64,000 nucleotides of DNA, from contig JAKBMM010000007.1 of NCBI GenBank assembly GCA_021831565.1, forward strand, positions 1 to 64,000. Direction: 5' to 3'. This stretch comes from Planctomycetota bacterium (GTDB taxonomy: Bacteria > Planctomycetota > Phycisphaerae > WQYP01). Numbering within the stretch: the first letter of the stretch is position 1; each line of letters starts with the position of its first letter. The translations under genes and the position numbers were made by a program. The notes below the pieces were generated by a model, which made no database searches, had not been told where the DNA came from, and saw nothing but the letters and a program-made list of their open reading frames with translations. Below are positions 46,654 to 55,643 of the stretch, piece by piece.

Positions 46654-46716
46654 ATGCGCCGCGGTAGGTTCTACAATAGAGGCGGCCCGCAAACCACTGT
46701 CAGGAGGTTCATCAAC

Positions 46717-46971
46717 ATGATCGGTCATGAGCGCGGCGGGATGTTCAAGCACGCGATTCGCGGCACGTTGCTCGCCCTGCTGGTGCTGGCGCCGCTGACC
46801 TTATCCCTCGGCGGCTGCGGCGAAGGAGAGCTGTTCCAGAAAAACAATGACATCCAGAGCCGCAGCTTGTACTGGCCCGATCCCCATCCCATCGAAGAAA
46901 CACACCAGTCCAATTATGGCAGCGGCTTCATGCCGATGAATCCCGGCACGCCGGGCCAAAGCGGCTATTGA
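46717..46971 (+). CDS. Small lipoprotein
   Basis: 84 aa. A basic start, a hydrophobic stretch and the lipobox 'LSLGGC' (Cys about residue 34), then a polar tail ending in Gly/Ser/Tyr-rich sequence. AGGAGG lies eight bases before the ATG. It follows argG by 63 nt; a TACAAT box at 46672 with a weak -35 may provide a promoter. No further function can be given. Confidence 0.65.
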   Translation: MIGHERGGMFKHAIRGTLLALLVLAPLTLSLGGCGEGELFQKNNDIQSRSLYWPDPHPIEETHQSNYGSGFMPMNPGTPGQSGY

Positions 46972-47056
46972 TAAGTATGTATATATATTCTTATAAGTTT
47001 GATTGCTGCGGCGGGCGGTCCCGCCTCCAGGACCCCCGGTCGGGAGCACAACGCGG

Positions 47057-48043
47057 GTGAACGACGGATCAAACCAGGCGGTGGGTTCATTAATCCGGAC
47101 GCGACTGAGCGTGGAGAAAGCCGGGGGAGCGGCCGATTTACTGCGAAGGCGGGGCGGCGGAGTCATGGACCTGATCGCCCATTTCTGGGATCGTCTGCCG
47201 CAAACCCCACCCTTGCTGCGCGACGATTTGCACCTGCTGATCGCCTGGCGCCGGCCGGATGGTGCGCTGGACACCGCCGACGCAGTGGACATGAACCGGG
47301 CGGTTGGGGCAATGCTTTATGTTCCTAAAGCGCAGCGTGCGGATGTGTTCGCCCCCAGCGCCGAGGCCGCCGCTGTTTTTTCCGGTTATCTTGCCGATTG
47401 GGTCGCGCGGAATCATCCCCCGTCCGGTCCGGACCAGGCAAAACCGGATGAGAACCGGCTGACATCAACTAATACGTTCCATAATAAGAATATACCAATA
47501 AACTATATTACCGGCGAGGCGGTTGGTATTGATGCCATGCTTGCGAATTTGCTTACGCTCGTCAATCGCAAGGCTCCGGCAAAAAAGACTCTCAACGTGA
47601 TGATGCGTCTTCCGGATACCATCAAGGCGCAAATGTGTCCAAGAGTTCGCTCGGCAAGGAATGGCGATGAAAGTATTCTCAACAAATGGCGGAAGAGTTA
47701 TAAGCAGGAACGTGGAATTTTATTTGATGCCGACGTGGATGCCTGGATCGAATCTGGTAACGTATTTGTTTATGAACTGGACGGGAATGTTGTGGCCATG
47801 GCGAAATTCGATTTAATTTTGCCGAACATTGTGGAAATCGGCGGCGTATTTACATTCCCAGAATTCAGAAAACATGGCATTGGTGGACAACTGGTGCGGG
47901 ATTTGGTGTGTCGAATTCGCTCCACAGGAAAAACTCCGCTACTGCAAGTGGATGTAACCAACGAACTGGCTTTGAATATGTACCGAAAGGCTGGGTGGGT
48001 AGAGATTGGACAGTTGGTTCGTGTGTGGCTCGCGGTAACGTAA
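47057..48043 (+). CDS. GNAT-family N-acetyltransferase (start uncertain)
   Basis: About 328 aa. The C-terminal half is a GNAT fold: 'VFVYELDGNVVAMAKFDL', 'VEIGGVFTFPEFRKHGIGGQLVRDLVCRI' (motif A with R/K-x-x-G-x-G), and 'LALNMYRKAGW'. The N-terminal half is poorly conserved and its composition changes: from about 47460 the DNA turns A/T-rich. GTG 47057 (GGGAG ten bases earlier) is chosen, but ATG 47165 is also possible. It lies just upstream of the parS sites and parB, where parA would be expected. Substrate unknown. Confidence 0.75.
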   Translation: MNDGSNQAVGSLIRTRLSVEKAGGAADLLRRRGGGVMDLIAHFWDRLPQTPPLLRDDLHLLIAWRRPDGALDTADAVDMNRAVGAMLYVPKAQRADVFAPSAEAAAVFSGYLADWVARNHPPSGPDQAKPDENRLTSTNTFHNKNIPINYITGEAVGIDAMLANLLTLVNRKAPAKKTLNVMMRLPDTIKAQMCPRVRSARNGDESILNKWRKSYKQERGILFDADVDAWIESGNVFVYELDGNVVAMAKFDLILPNIVEIGGVFTFPEFRKHGIGGQLVRDLVCRIRSTGKTPLLQVDVTNELALNMYRKAGWVEIGQLVRVWLAVT

Positions 48044-48051
48044 AGAAAGAT

Positions 48052-48067
48052 TGTTCCACGTGGAACA
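48052..48067. promoter_or_regulatory. parS site 1
   Basis: TGTTCCACGTGGAACA, a perfect 16-bp palindrome, one variant of the conserved chromosomal parS (canonical TGTTTCACGTGAAACA). ParB family proteins bind it. It lies 9 nt after the GNAT stop codon. Confidence 0.92.
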
Positions 48068-48192
48068 GAACAACGTGTCTGAAAAGATTGGTTTTGCATG
48101 GTTCATCTTCAACGAGTTTTTTTGAGCGAGAATGGAAGTGCCTCAGATGCAGGTACATTTTTTCTTGACACCATCGCGTTTGTTGATGAAAA

Positions 48193-48208
48193 TGTTCCAC
48201 GTGGAACA
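48193..48208. promoter_or_regulatory. parS site 2
   Basis: Second identical 16-bp palindrome TGTTCCACGTGGAACA, 141 bp from the first and 30 nt before the parB ATG. The pair brackets an A/T-rich stretch without a recognisable gene. Two sites next to parB suggest autoregulation and a partition complex. Confidence 0.92.
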
Positions 48209-48237
48209 TTTAATAATATTGTGCAAGGATGTGCTGT

Positions 48238-49191
48238 ATGTCCACAAATAATCGTCCTCGTCTTGGTCGTGGCTTGAGTTCCCTTATCACGGCAAGCCAA
48301 TCGGTCGCATCGGCTGACCATGCCACTGCTGTACGGAAATTGGAAAAAGAAGATAAGGCTGGACCTATCGCGACTATTCTTCCTGGTATTCGCGTGCAGG
48401 AAATAGAAATCGCCCTGATCGATCCAAACCCCGACCAGCCACGAGAGAGTATGGATAGCATTAGTCTGCAAGAACTGGCCGAATCGATTCGCTCCAACGG
48501 CATTCTTCAACCGGTTCTCGTTAAACCAGCAGGCGAGCGTTATCAACTTGTAGCCGGCCATCGGCGCACGGAAGCGGCAAAAATTGCCGGCTATATTACT
48601 ATTCCAGCCCTTGTCCGAACTGACAGTAAGCAAGAGAGCCAATTGGAATGGGCGTTGATAGAGAACATCCAGCGGAAGGATTTAAATCCGATTGAGCGCG
48701 CTAAAGCTTATAAAACCTACATTGATCGCTTTAATTTTACGCATGCTCAAGCGGCCCAGCGCCTGGGAGAAGATCGGACAACGATATCCAACTTTCTAAG
48801 ATTACTTGAATTAAGTGATGACGTGCGGGCAATGATATCCGGTGGCGAAATTTCCGCCGGTCACGCCAAGGTGCTCGCAGGTGTGGAAGACCGCCAGCGC
48901 CAAACTGATCTGGCCGGCATGGTTGTGGATGGCGATTTGAGTGTGCGCGCCTTAGAACGGCTGGCCCGGCAATCTCCCCTTGCCGATACGGCCGAGGCGG
49001 CCGAAACCGGCGTCCGGTCGCACACGCGCTTACTCAAAAGTCCGCACATTCTGGAAATGGAGCAGGACCTCTCGCGTAAACTCGGTACGAAAGTTCGCAT
49101 CTTTCCCGCCCGGCGCCGGAACAGCGGCAAGATCGTGATTCAGTATTTCACCCTGGATGATTTCGAGAGCATAGTGGAGAGATTTTCGTAA
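48238..49191 (+). CDS. parB: ParB/Spo0J chromosome partition protein
   Basis: 317 aa. N-terminal 'RPRLGRGLSSLI', then the ParB domain with 'IDPNPDQPR', 'LAESIRSNGILQPVLVKP' and 'LVAGHRRTEAAKIAG' (the CTP-binding GxRRxxA-type motif, here GHRR). A helix-turn-helix region 'THAQAAQRLGEDRTTISNFLRLLEL' and a C-terminal dimerisation section follow. Works with a ParA ATPase and parS to segregate chromosomes and load SMC. The parA partner is not in the window. Start at ATG 48238; GGAT upstream is weak. Confidence 0.95.
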   Translation: MSTNNRPRLGRGLSSLITASQSVASADHATAVRKLEKEDKAGPIATILPGIRVQEIEIALIDPNPDQPRESMDSISLQELAESIRSNGILQPVLVKPAGERYQLVAGHRRTEAAKIAGYITIPALVRTDSKQESQLEWALIENIQRKDLNPIERAKAYKTYIDRFNFTHAQAAQRLGEDRTTISNFLRLLELSDDVRAMISGGEISAGHAKVLAGVEDRQRQTDLAGMVVDGDLSVRALERLARQSPLADTAEAAETGVRSHTRLLKSPHILEMEQDLSRKLGTKVRIFPARRRNSGKIVIQYFTLDDFESIVERFS

Positions 49192-49230
49192 TGATATATA
49201 TGTTAATTTATGATATTATGGTGCCCGCCC

Positions 49231-50223
49231 ATGGCGCAAAGAGACTATTATGAAGTGCTGGGCGTAGGTCCAAACGCCGCGGCGGAGCAGATCAAGGCGG
49301 CCTACCGAAAGCTGGCGCGCCGTTATCATCCCGATCTTAACCGGAATGACAAAACCGCCGAGACGCGCTTCAAGGAAGTGCAGGAAGCCTACGACGTTCT
49401 ATCTGATCCGAAAAAACGCCTGGCGTATGATCAATTCGGTCACGCGGGCGTAAGCGGGGCGGCCGCCGCCGAAGCCGCCGCCGCCGCGGCCGCGTCCGGC
49501 CGCCGGGCTGGAAGAGTTCGCTATTCCCCGGGCACTCCCGGCGGCGCCACGGTCGATTTTGGGGAAGTGGACCTTGACGATCTTTTTGAATCGTTTGCCC
49601 GCCATACGCGGCGGGGGCGGGGAGACCGCCGGCCCTCTCCTACCGATTTTGCCGGCGCGCCGGGCGTCCCAACTCCCGATATCATTCACCCGGTCACGCT
49701 GAGTTTCGAGCAGGCTCTGGGCGGCACCACGCTGGATCTGCGTTTTGACACCGTGAATCGCGCTTTTTCGGAAACCATCCGTGTGAAAATACCTCCCGGC
49801 GTTACGGAAGGGTCCAAGGTTCGTGTGCGCGGTCGCGGCCAGCCTTCCCCGACGGGAAGCGGTCGGGGCGATCTGATCATCATTACCCACGTGTCGCCTC
49901 ATCCGTATTTCGGCCGCGCCGGCAAGGATGTCATTCTCGATCTGCCGATATCACCTGGGGAGGCGGTCCACGGCGCTGCGGTGCGCGTGCCGACGGTGGA
50001 TGGACCGGTGGAAATTCACGTTCCACCCGGCGTAACAAGCGGCAAAAAGCTGCGCATCAAGGGGCGCGGCGTGCCGGCGCGGGATGGCTCCCGCGGCGAT
50101 CAGTTGTGCCGGATTCTGGTCCAGTTGCCGCCGAATCTCACCGAACCGGAAAAAGAGACGCTGCGGGCCATGGATACGGCGCATCATTTTAATCCGCGTA
50201 GTACCGTCAATTGGAATATTTAA
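49231..50223 (+). CDS. DnaJ/CbpA-type co-chaperone
   Basis: 330 aa. J-domain with HPD motif ('RRYHPDLN'), then an Ala/Gly-rich linker (about 68-90), and the DnaJ C-terminal substrate-binding domains ('[16 protein letters not shown]', '[37 protein letters not shown]'). The CxxCxGxG zinc-finger is absent, so it is CbpA-like rather than DnaJ proper. It activates a DnaK partner not in this window. A short A/T-rich gap of 39 nt separates it from parB. Start at ATG 49231. Confidence 0.9.
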   Translation: MAQRDYYEVLGVGPNAAAEQIKAAYRKLARRYHPDLNRNDKTAETRFKEVQEAYDVLSDPKKRLAYDQFGHAGVSGAAAAEAAAAAAASGRRAGRVRYSPGTPGGATVDFGEVDLDDLFESFARHTRRGRGDRRPSPTDFAGAPGVPTPDIIHPVTLSFEQALGGTTLDLRFDTVNRAFSETIRVKIPPGVTEGSKVRVRGRGQPSPTGSGRGDLIIITHVSPHPYFGRAGKDVILDLPISPGEAVHGAAVRVPTVDGPVEIHVPPGVTSGKKLRIKGRGVPARDGSRGDQLCRILVQLPPNLTEPEKETLRAMDTAHHFNPRSTVNWNI

Positions 50224-50260
50224 TTTCGTTTCCCAACCAGCGCTCCGGAGATTGTGCGTA

Positions 50261-50626
50261 ATGAAAATGTTGGTGTTCCTGGCCGTGCTCCTCGCGCTGG
50301 CGGCGGAAGGAATCGCTCTTCCGGCGCCGGGAACATTTTCGACATGGTCCCGTTCGCTTGTGGTTCCGACGGCAGCGCCCGTTCCCCATTCCGCAACGGG
50401 ATTACGGAATTCCCACGGCTATCGGAAGACGGCGCCCTTGCTCCGCGGAATATTTCTGATGGTGTTTGTACTTGTCTCTGTGATCTTCGTGGCAAGTCTG
50501 TTGATGGCCGCCCGCCGATTGTTTCTTCCTCCCAGCGGCAAGCGCCGCCCCAGCCGGTACGTGGACGCCTGGAAAATCGCCGGGCAGCGGATGGATGAGC
50601 CGCCGGAACCGCCGGAAGAATCGTGA
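50261..50626 (+). CDS. Small membrane protein, unknown
   Basis: 121 aa. Signal-like N-terminus ('MKMLVFLAVLLALAAEG'), a ~40-residue polar loop and a second helix (about 63-83, 'IFLMVFVLVSVIFVASLLM'), then a basic C-terminal tail. GGAG is 11 bases upstream of the ATG. It follows dnaJ by 37 nt, and may be co-transcribed. No family recognised; function unknown. Confidence 0.5.
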   Translation: MKMLVFLAVLLALAAEGIALPAPGTFSTWSRSLVVPTAAPVPHSATGLRNSHGYRKTAPLLRGIFLMVFVLVSVIFVASLLMAARRLFLPPSGKRRPSRYVDAWKIAGQRMDEPPEPPEES

Positions 50627-50713
50627 AACATCGGCACAGCACATGCCGAGGGGTTGCTAGATGCTTACCAAATGTCATGGGCCGCGGCTATAGCGCCGTT
50701 ACGATCATCAGAT

Positions 50714-51439
50714 TCAAGCCGATTTTCTCCGACGAATCAGGATGCCCAGGCCGCCGGCGGTCAGTAACGCCAGCGTGGCCGGTTCGGGAACCGGGGTGGT
50801 GGTGAGAATCGTCGATCCACCCAACGTGCCGAAGATGTCGCCGGCGCCCATATTCCCAATGAATTCCGTGGACAGGGAATAAGGACTGGTGAGACTCACG
50901 TTGCTCTGCGTGGCGTCGAACGTATACGACTGCGTATTGGTGCTGTTGATTGCGGATATCGGCGAATCAGACGGGCTGACACTGGCCGTGTAAGTATAAG
51001 GGCTGTTGCCGCCATCGGCACCCGATTCCATTGAAACCACATCATTTCCGGAAGTTGAGGTGGTGTCCAGCACGCCGGAGGTTTCCAGGTAGTTTGTGGC
51101 CCCCGTGAAGGTAAAGCCGGTGTCGGTAACCTGAATTTCAAACGTGGCCGAGCCGGTGCTGGAACTTTCGGTAAGGTTGCTGATTGTGAGCTGCAGATTG
51201 GCCTCGCTGCCATTGGTGGCCGAGGCGGAAATAGTCTGCCAGCTAAGACCAGGGCCGGCGGTACCGCTGGAGTTTTGAAACTGGCCCGGCGTGCCGGACT
51301 GGTTGGTTAATGAAACAAAACCACCGCCATTGACCGCGATCTCCACTTGCGGTTGGACTATAGTCGCCCGGGTCAGACCAGACGAAATCAATCCGGCAAC
51401 CAAGGCCGCCCCCATGCTGAAATAAATCTTTCTGCGCAC
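50714..51439 (-). CDS. PEP-CTERM sorting domain protein
   Basis: 241 aa. Signal peptide (about 1-27), Ser/Thr/Gly-rich beta-type body, and a C-terminal 'VPEPATLALLTAGGLGILIRRRKSA', the PEP-CTERM signal for exosortase processing and surface anchoring. Found in planctomycetes and other bacteria that build EPS. No exosortase or EPS genes are in the window. It reads as one surface or secreted protein; the function of the body is not known. Confidence 0.9.
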   Translation of the reverse strand: MRRKIYFSMGAALVAGLISSGLTRATIVQPQVEIAVNGGGFVSLTNQSGTPGQFQNSSGTAGPGLSWQTISASATNGSEANLQLTISNLTESSSTGSATFEIQVTDTGFTFTGATNYLETSGVLDTTSTSGNDVVSMESGADGGNSPYTYTASVSPSDSPISAINSTNTQSYTFDATQSNVSLTSPYSLSTEFIGNMGAGDIFGTLGGSTILTTTPVPEPATLALLTAGGLGILIRRRKSA

Positions 51440-51542
51440 GACATAACCCCTGTGCTCATCAAGAGATTGCTAACACAATCGCCAGCGGACCCCGCCGACG
51501 AAAGAAGATGGGTATCTCTTTAAACCCTGCCCTTGGTAAAGA

Positions 51543-51572
51543 TATATACTGCTTTCTTTCGGCGTTTGTCAA
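51543..51572 (-). promoter_or_regulatory. Promoter of the PEP-CTERM gene
   Basis: On the minus strand: -35 TTGACA (51572-51567), an 18-nt spacer, and -10 TATATA (51548-51543). Start near 51536, about 97 nt before the ATG at 51439. One of the better promoters in the window. Confidence 0.65.
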
Positions 51573-51715
51573 GTGTGCCACCAACGGCTATTTTACATTT
51601 TACAGGGACTGCCAATTTTTCTGGCGGCGGCCAAAATACGCGCATCGAGGCCTGACTTCGACGCGGAAAGAATGCCGGAAACGGACAAAAAGGCGGCTGA
51701 GGACATTCTCATACG

Positions 51716-52624
51716 ATGAATAAATGGAAGAGCAATAAACGAGTTTGGCTGTTTGTTACCGGGGTCTTGGTTGCTGGGGGCATAGTTTTCAGCGCGGTAG
51801 CGGTCTATTTGTCTCTGCGGCCGTATTACATCGTCTGGCGAAGCTATCAGGCTTGTCTGCATCTGGCCGATCCTCATCAGACCGGCGACTTTCGGGCGGC
51901 GAAGGGGCTTCTTGCGTTGCAAGTACAACTACCGAAGAAAAAGAACCTCTACCGGCTTGCGGCACGATTTTCATACCTGAAACCGGACCTGCTCCGATTC
52001 CACATCCGGGGTTCTCTGGGAAAAGTGAGCTGTGTCTACCACAAGGATATCTGGTTGTATCCCGCGCAAGGCACGGTATTGCTGTTCCGCCCCGGTCTGC
52101 CCCGGTGGAAGGTCGAAGGCAAAGGTTCACCAGTCGCATCCGTGCGGGTTCCACGGTCTATTTCCGCGCGGGTCTCTGCGTCCGTATCGGCTCCGCTGGG
52201 TATTTGGGTGGATCGGCACAAGTTCAGTATGTTCGTCGCTGTACCGATGCTCCGGCGAGAGGTGAAGGTGAAAATGTACGGCATGGAGTCGGTGGATGGA
52301 GTTGCGTGCTATGTGCTGGAACTGAGACTGCGGCGAAGTCTGCGTGAAAAGTTCAATGGCAGCGTGACGCTGTGGATCGGTCGAAAAGATTACCTGCCAC
52401 GGAAAGTGCAGGTCGCGGACGCAAGTGAACAATGGCGCGCGGTGGCGACGATGAAGCAGCTGGAATTGAATCCCCACCTGCAAGCGTCGGATTTTGTGTT
52501 CGTAACCCCCCCACGAACCCAAACGCAGGATATCCCCATGAAACAATTGAAACGGTTCTTGTGCGCGCTGCCTCGTTTAGTTCGTGAGTTCGGAATAAGT
52601 AACATGATTAAATATGTGTTTTAG
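51716..52624 (+). CDS. Membrane-anchored LolA-like protein
   Basis: 302 aa. N-terminal transmembrane helix (about 9-31). The body ('LYRLAARFSYLKPDLLRFHIRG', 'DGVACYVLEL', 'LWIGRKDYLPRKVQV') resembles the half-barrel fold of LolA/LolB-type and 'outer membrane lipoprotein-sorting' proteins. It could handle lipid or lipoprotein in the periplasm; the assignment is from pattern only. No LolB or LolCDE gene is near. Poor ribosome site, so the start is unsure. Confidence 0.5.
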   Translation: MNKWKSNKRVWLFVTGVLVAGGIVFSAVAVYLSLRPYYIVWRSYQACLHLADPHQTGDFRAAKGLLALQVQLPKKKNLYRLAARFSYLKPDLLRFHIRGSLGKVSCVYHKDIWLYPAQGTVLLFRPGLPRWKVEGKGSPVASVRVPRSISARVSASVSAPLGIWVDRHKFSMFVAVPMLRREVKVKMYGMESVDGVACYVLELRLRRSLREKFNGSVTLWIGRKDYLPRKVQVADASEQWRAVATMKQLELNPHLQASDFVFVTPPRTQTQDIPMKQLKRFLCALPRLVREFGISNMIKYVF

Positions 52625-52708
52625 CATCGGGATAGCTCGGGATGGCCCCCGCGGCCATCCGTAAGAGAAAACTTTGCCTTCCCCATCCAATTTAATCAAT
52701 GGAACGTT

Positions 52709-53638
52709 ATGAAACGCATGCTTATTTTTCTTCTGGCGATGTGCGGCTCGTTGCCGGCGGCGGTAGCAGCCAATCCGTCTGTTTTTACGTACCGGAGAGG
52801 CACATTCGAATCGAGCATGACGTTGCAATCACAAGACGATGCCTACCGAGTGTACGCCGTTCGCTACCCGTCGCCGATGATCACCGCCTTTGCGACTGAC
52901 AACACGGTCTATGGCCTGTTCTATTTGCCAAAGTCAAAAAGTCCGGTGCGCAAACCGGCGGTGATTGTGCTGCATACTCTGGGTGGACCGAATGACGTGA
53001 CGCTGCTGTTGGCGGCGTATCTTGCCCGTCATGGCATCGCGGCGCTGCATCTGGATATGCCCTTTTACGGGCCACGGTCGGATGGCGTGCATCATTTCCT
53101 GAGCACCAACGTGGATCTAACGGTTCAAAATATCAAACAAGCGGTGATGGATATTCGCCGGGGCGCGGGTTGGCTTGCGGATCAGCCCGAAATTAACCCG
53201 GCCCGAATCGGGATCGCCGGCGTGAGCCTGGGGGCCACACTGGCGAGTGTGTCTTTTTGCGTCGATCCGCGCTTTCGAGCGGGCGTGCTCATACTGGCCG
53301 GGGGAAATCTGGCGAAGGGATTGGTTGCGAACGGGTTGATGGCCAGCCGGCGCAGGATGAAAGCGCTTGGCCTCAATTATGCATTTCTCAGCAAGAAACT
53401 GGCGGTGGTTGATCCGCTGACGTACGCGCCGCTGGGAGCGAAGCGGCGCGCCGACTTGCTTATGTTCAATGCCCGCCAGGACGAAATAGTCCTCCCGGCG
53501 TGCGCCAATGCGTTGTGGCGGGCGCTGGGTAAACCGCGCCGCTACTGGCTGTACGGAGGGCATTACTCGACCATGATTTATCTGCCAGATATTCTGGATA
53601 AGACCACGAAGTTTTTTCAGCGAAAATTCTCGCCATGA
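52709..53638 (+). CDS. Exported alpha/beta-hydrolase
   Basis: 309 aa. Signal peptide (about 1-21, 'LPAAVAA'). Fold: 'KPAVIVLHTLGG' (oxyanion region), 'LARHGIAALHLDMPFYGPRSDG', nucleophile elbow 'GVSLGA' with Ser about 173, 'NARQDEIV' as the acid, and His in 'GGHYST' as the base. Resembles dienelactone hydrolase or acetyl xylan esterase-like proteins. Substrate unknown. The 3' end overlaps fmt tail-to-tail by 22 bp. A GC-rich hairpin (GGATGGCC..GGCCATCC, 52640-52660) lies upstream. Confidence 0.8.
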   Translation: MKRMLIFLLAMCGSLPAAVAANPSVFTYRRGTFESSMTLQSQDDAYRVYAVRYPSPMITAFATDNTVYGLFYLPKSKSPVRKPAVIVLHTLGGPNDVTLLLAAYLARHGIAALHLDMPFYGPRSDGVHHFLSTNVDLTVQNIKQAVMDIRRGAGWLADQPEINPARIGIAGVSLGATLASVSFCVDPRFRAGVLILAGGNLAKGLVANGLMASRRRMKALGLNYAFLSKKLAVVDPLTYAPLGAKRRADLLMFNARQDEIVLPACANALWRALGKPRRYWLYGGHYSTMIYLPDILDKTTKFFQRKFSP

Positions 53639-54624
53639 ACCGAGCCACGATTTGTGGATTCCCCCTCTCCCGCCGGCGGCGCGCTGCGCAACAACCAGCC
53701 GGGCTGTAAGCCATAACCGTTGGCGAATGATCTAAAATCCATCATCCTCCGGCCGATCGGTTGCACTTGGAGCAGCTCTACAGTTCCGGATCGACAAGCG
53801 ATGGTTAAATCCGCCTGTATTGTTCCCGGGGGTTGACCGGGCGGGGCGTCGCCATGCGCCCGGCACTTGAGCAGAATAACGGCGGTTCGCGCCTGGCCCA
53901 GGGGCGAAATGAGTTCCGCCAGGCAACCGGGCCAGGGGGATAATCCCCGGATGCGGGCGGAAACCATCTCGGCCGGCTGATTGAAGTCGACCCATGCCAT
54001 TCCCTTGTTGAGTTTGGGCGCACGGGACACCTGCGTGGCATCCTGGATCAAGCCTTTCATACTTCCGGATGGCAAGTGGTCCAGTGCTTTCTCCACGAGA
54101 GCGGCGCCGATCCGGGCGAGACGATCGTGCAATTCACCGGCGGTTTCATCCTCGCCGATGGCGGTCATCTCCTGCAGGAGAATCGCACCGCCATCCATAG
54201 TCGGCGCGATACGAATAACCGATACACCTGTGTTTTTGTGGCCGCAAAGAATGGCCCGGTTCACCGGTGCGGCTCCGCGGAAGGCCGGCAACAACGAGGG
54301 GTGAAGATTGATCCCACCGTGCGGCGCCGTCTCCAGGAGGGAATCGGAAAGTTTCTGTCCGAAGGCGATGGCAATGAGAATATCAGGCTTGATAGCGGCG
54401 ACTTGGGCGACAAATTCCGGATCATTCACATTCGGAGTCTTCCACAGCGGCAAGCCGGCGGCGGCGGCGTATTGCGCCACCGGTGTGGCGGTTAACCGTA
54501 CCCCCCGGCCCGCGGGACGGTCCGGTTGACTGACCACAGCAAGGAGCCGGTGTTGACTCCGGCACAAGACGTCCAGGGTGGCCAGCGCGAAGTCGCCCGA
54601 TCCCAAAAAAACCGCTCGCATCAT
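53617..54624 (-). CDS. fmt: Methionyl-tRNA formyltransferase
   Basis: 335 aa. Formylates Met-tRNA for initiation. 'AVFLGSGDFALATLDVL' start, folate-binding 'HPSLLPAFRGAAPVNRAIL' with the catalytic SLLPxxRG motif, and 'GVSVIRI' onward to the C-terminal tRNA-binding domain. The ATG overlaps the stop of the gene before it (ATGA), so the two are likely co-translated. The last codons overlap the end of the opposing hydrolase. No def gene is adjacent. Confidence 0.95.
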   Translation of the reverse strand: MMRAVFLGSGDFALATLDVLCRSQHRLLAVVSQPDRPAGRGVRLTATPVAQYAAAAGLPLWKTPNVNDPEFVAQVAAIKPDILIAIAFGQKLSDSLLETAPHGGINLHPSLLPAFRGAAPVNRAILCGHKNTGVSVIRIAPTMDGGAILLQEMTAIGEDETAGELHDRLARIGAALVEKALDHLPSGSMKGLIQDATQVSRAPKLNKGMAWVDFNQPAEMVSARIRGLSPWPGCLAELISPLGQARTAVILLKCRAHGDAPPGQPPGTIQADLTIACRSGTVELLQVQPIGRRMMDFRSFANGYGLQPGWLLRSAPPAGEGESTNRGSVHGENFR

Positions 54625-55643
54625 ATTGCCACGGAAGCTTGCCCGGCCTTTTCCTGGAGAATGGGCAGGCGCTCACGGACCTCCGCCGCAATACGGGTAT
54701 TGGGAAACTCATCGACGATCTGCCGGCCGATTCGCAGCGCTTCCGCCCAATTATGATCACTTACATGCAAGGCGAACTGCACGCCAAGCTGCTGGAGTTT
54801 CTTTTTGAACACGTCGCGGGCGATTTCCTTATACCCCTCGGCTTCGCCCGGCGTGAGATATTGATCGAGCTGCTTGAGCAACTCCACGCTGCGATCCACA
54901 TCGTCTTTGGATACCGCATCCTTCCATTGCTTGAGGATATCGCGCTTGTGAGCCTCGCGGGCGGCCTGTATTCGTTCCGGCAGCTTGAGCACTTCCGGAT
55001 GGTCCGGAAACAAGCGCATCAACTGTTCCATTTCGCGCTGCGAATCGGCCCAGTTGAAACGCTCGATCAATCCTTCCAGGTGATCAAGGGCTTCCCTAAT
55101 TTCGCGATTAATGAAGGTCTTCCGCGCCGCTTCGATCATGTCCCGGAACTGCACCGCCTCCTGCCGGTTGCCGAAACGCCTTTCCATTTCCGTCACCAGC
55201 CAGTACGCGGCATCGTAATCATTCTTATCTATATCCTCGCGGATGGCGTGGCGCAGCGCCTCGCGGTCCTTATGCCGGTAGGCGATCTGTTTGGCGGCAT
55301 CGGAAATGGACACGCCCTGGCGGATGGCTTCCAGCAGTTGTCGCAGGGTTTCCATCTCGGTGCGAAATTGCTCCTGGCGCCAGTTTTCCTCTTTCATCTG
55401 CACTTGCCGAATGGCGGTCAGCGGATAAAGAACGCCAGCCAGAGAGCCGATCAACAGGCCGGTGGCGATGATGATAAGGCTCGGTGTGCCAATCCGAAGA
55501 ATCCGCACGAGCGAGAGGTCCGGAACCGGCCCGGAAATTGATAGAACGAGCAAGACCGTCCCGGCGACGATCAGAACAAGTCCCAGAACGCCGATCAGCA
55601 ACACCTGGCGCCGCGCCTGCTTCACTGAGCGATCGAGATTCAT
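54621..55643 (-). CDS. Membrane protein with helical (TPR-like) repeats
   Basis: 340 aa. Two N-terminal transmembrane helices (about 15-35 and 50-70), then a soluble region of paired helices rich in charged residues ('YDAAYWLVTEMERRFGNRQEAVQFRDMI', 'FNWADSQREMEQLMRLFPDHPEVLKL', 'HNWAEALRIGRQIVDEFPNTRIAAEV'), reminiscent of TPR repeats. Directly upstream of fmt with an ATGA overlap. A scaffold or assembly role is possible; no function known. Confidence 0.7.
   Translation of the reverse strand: MNLDRSVKQARRQVLLIGVLGLVLIVAGTVLLVLSISGPVPDLSLVRILRIGTPSLIIIATGLLIGSLAGVLYPLTAIRQVQMKEENWRQEQFRTEMETLRQLLEAIRQGVSISDAAKQIAYRHKDREALRHAIREDIDKNDYDAAYWLVTEMERRFGNRQEAVQFRDMIEAARKTFINREIREALDHLEGLIERFNWADSQREMEQLMRLFPDHPEVLKLPERIQAAREAHKRDILKQWKDAVSKDDVDRSVELLKQLDQYLTPGEAEGYKEIARDVFKKKLQQLGVQFALHVSDHNWAEALRIGRQIVDEFPNTRIAAEVRERLPILQEKAGQASVAI

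Noticed and set aside
45076-46752. 558-aa minus-strand ORF
   Set aside because: Antisense to argG over its whole length; no recognisable product.
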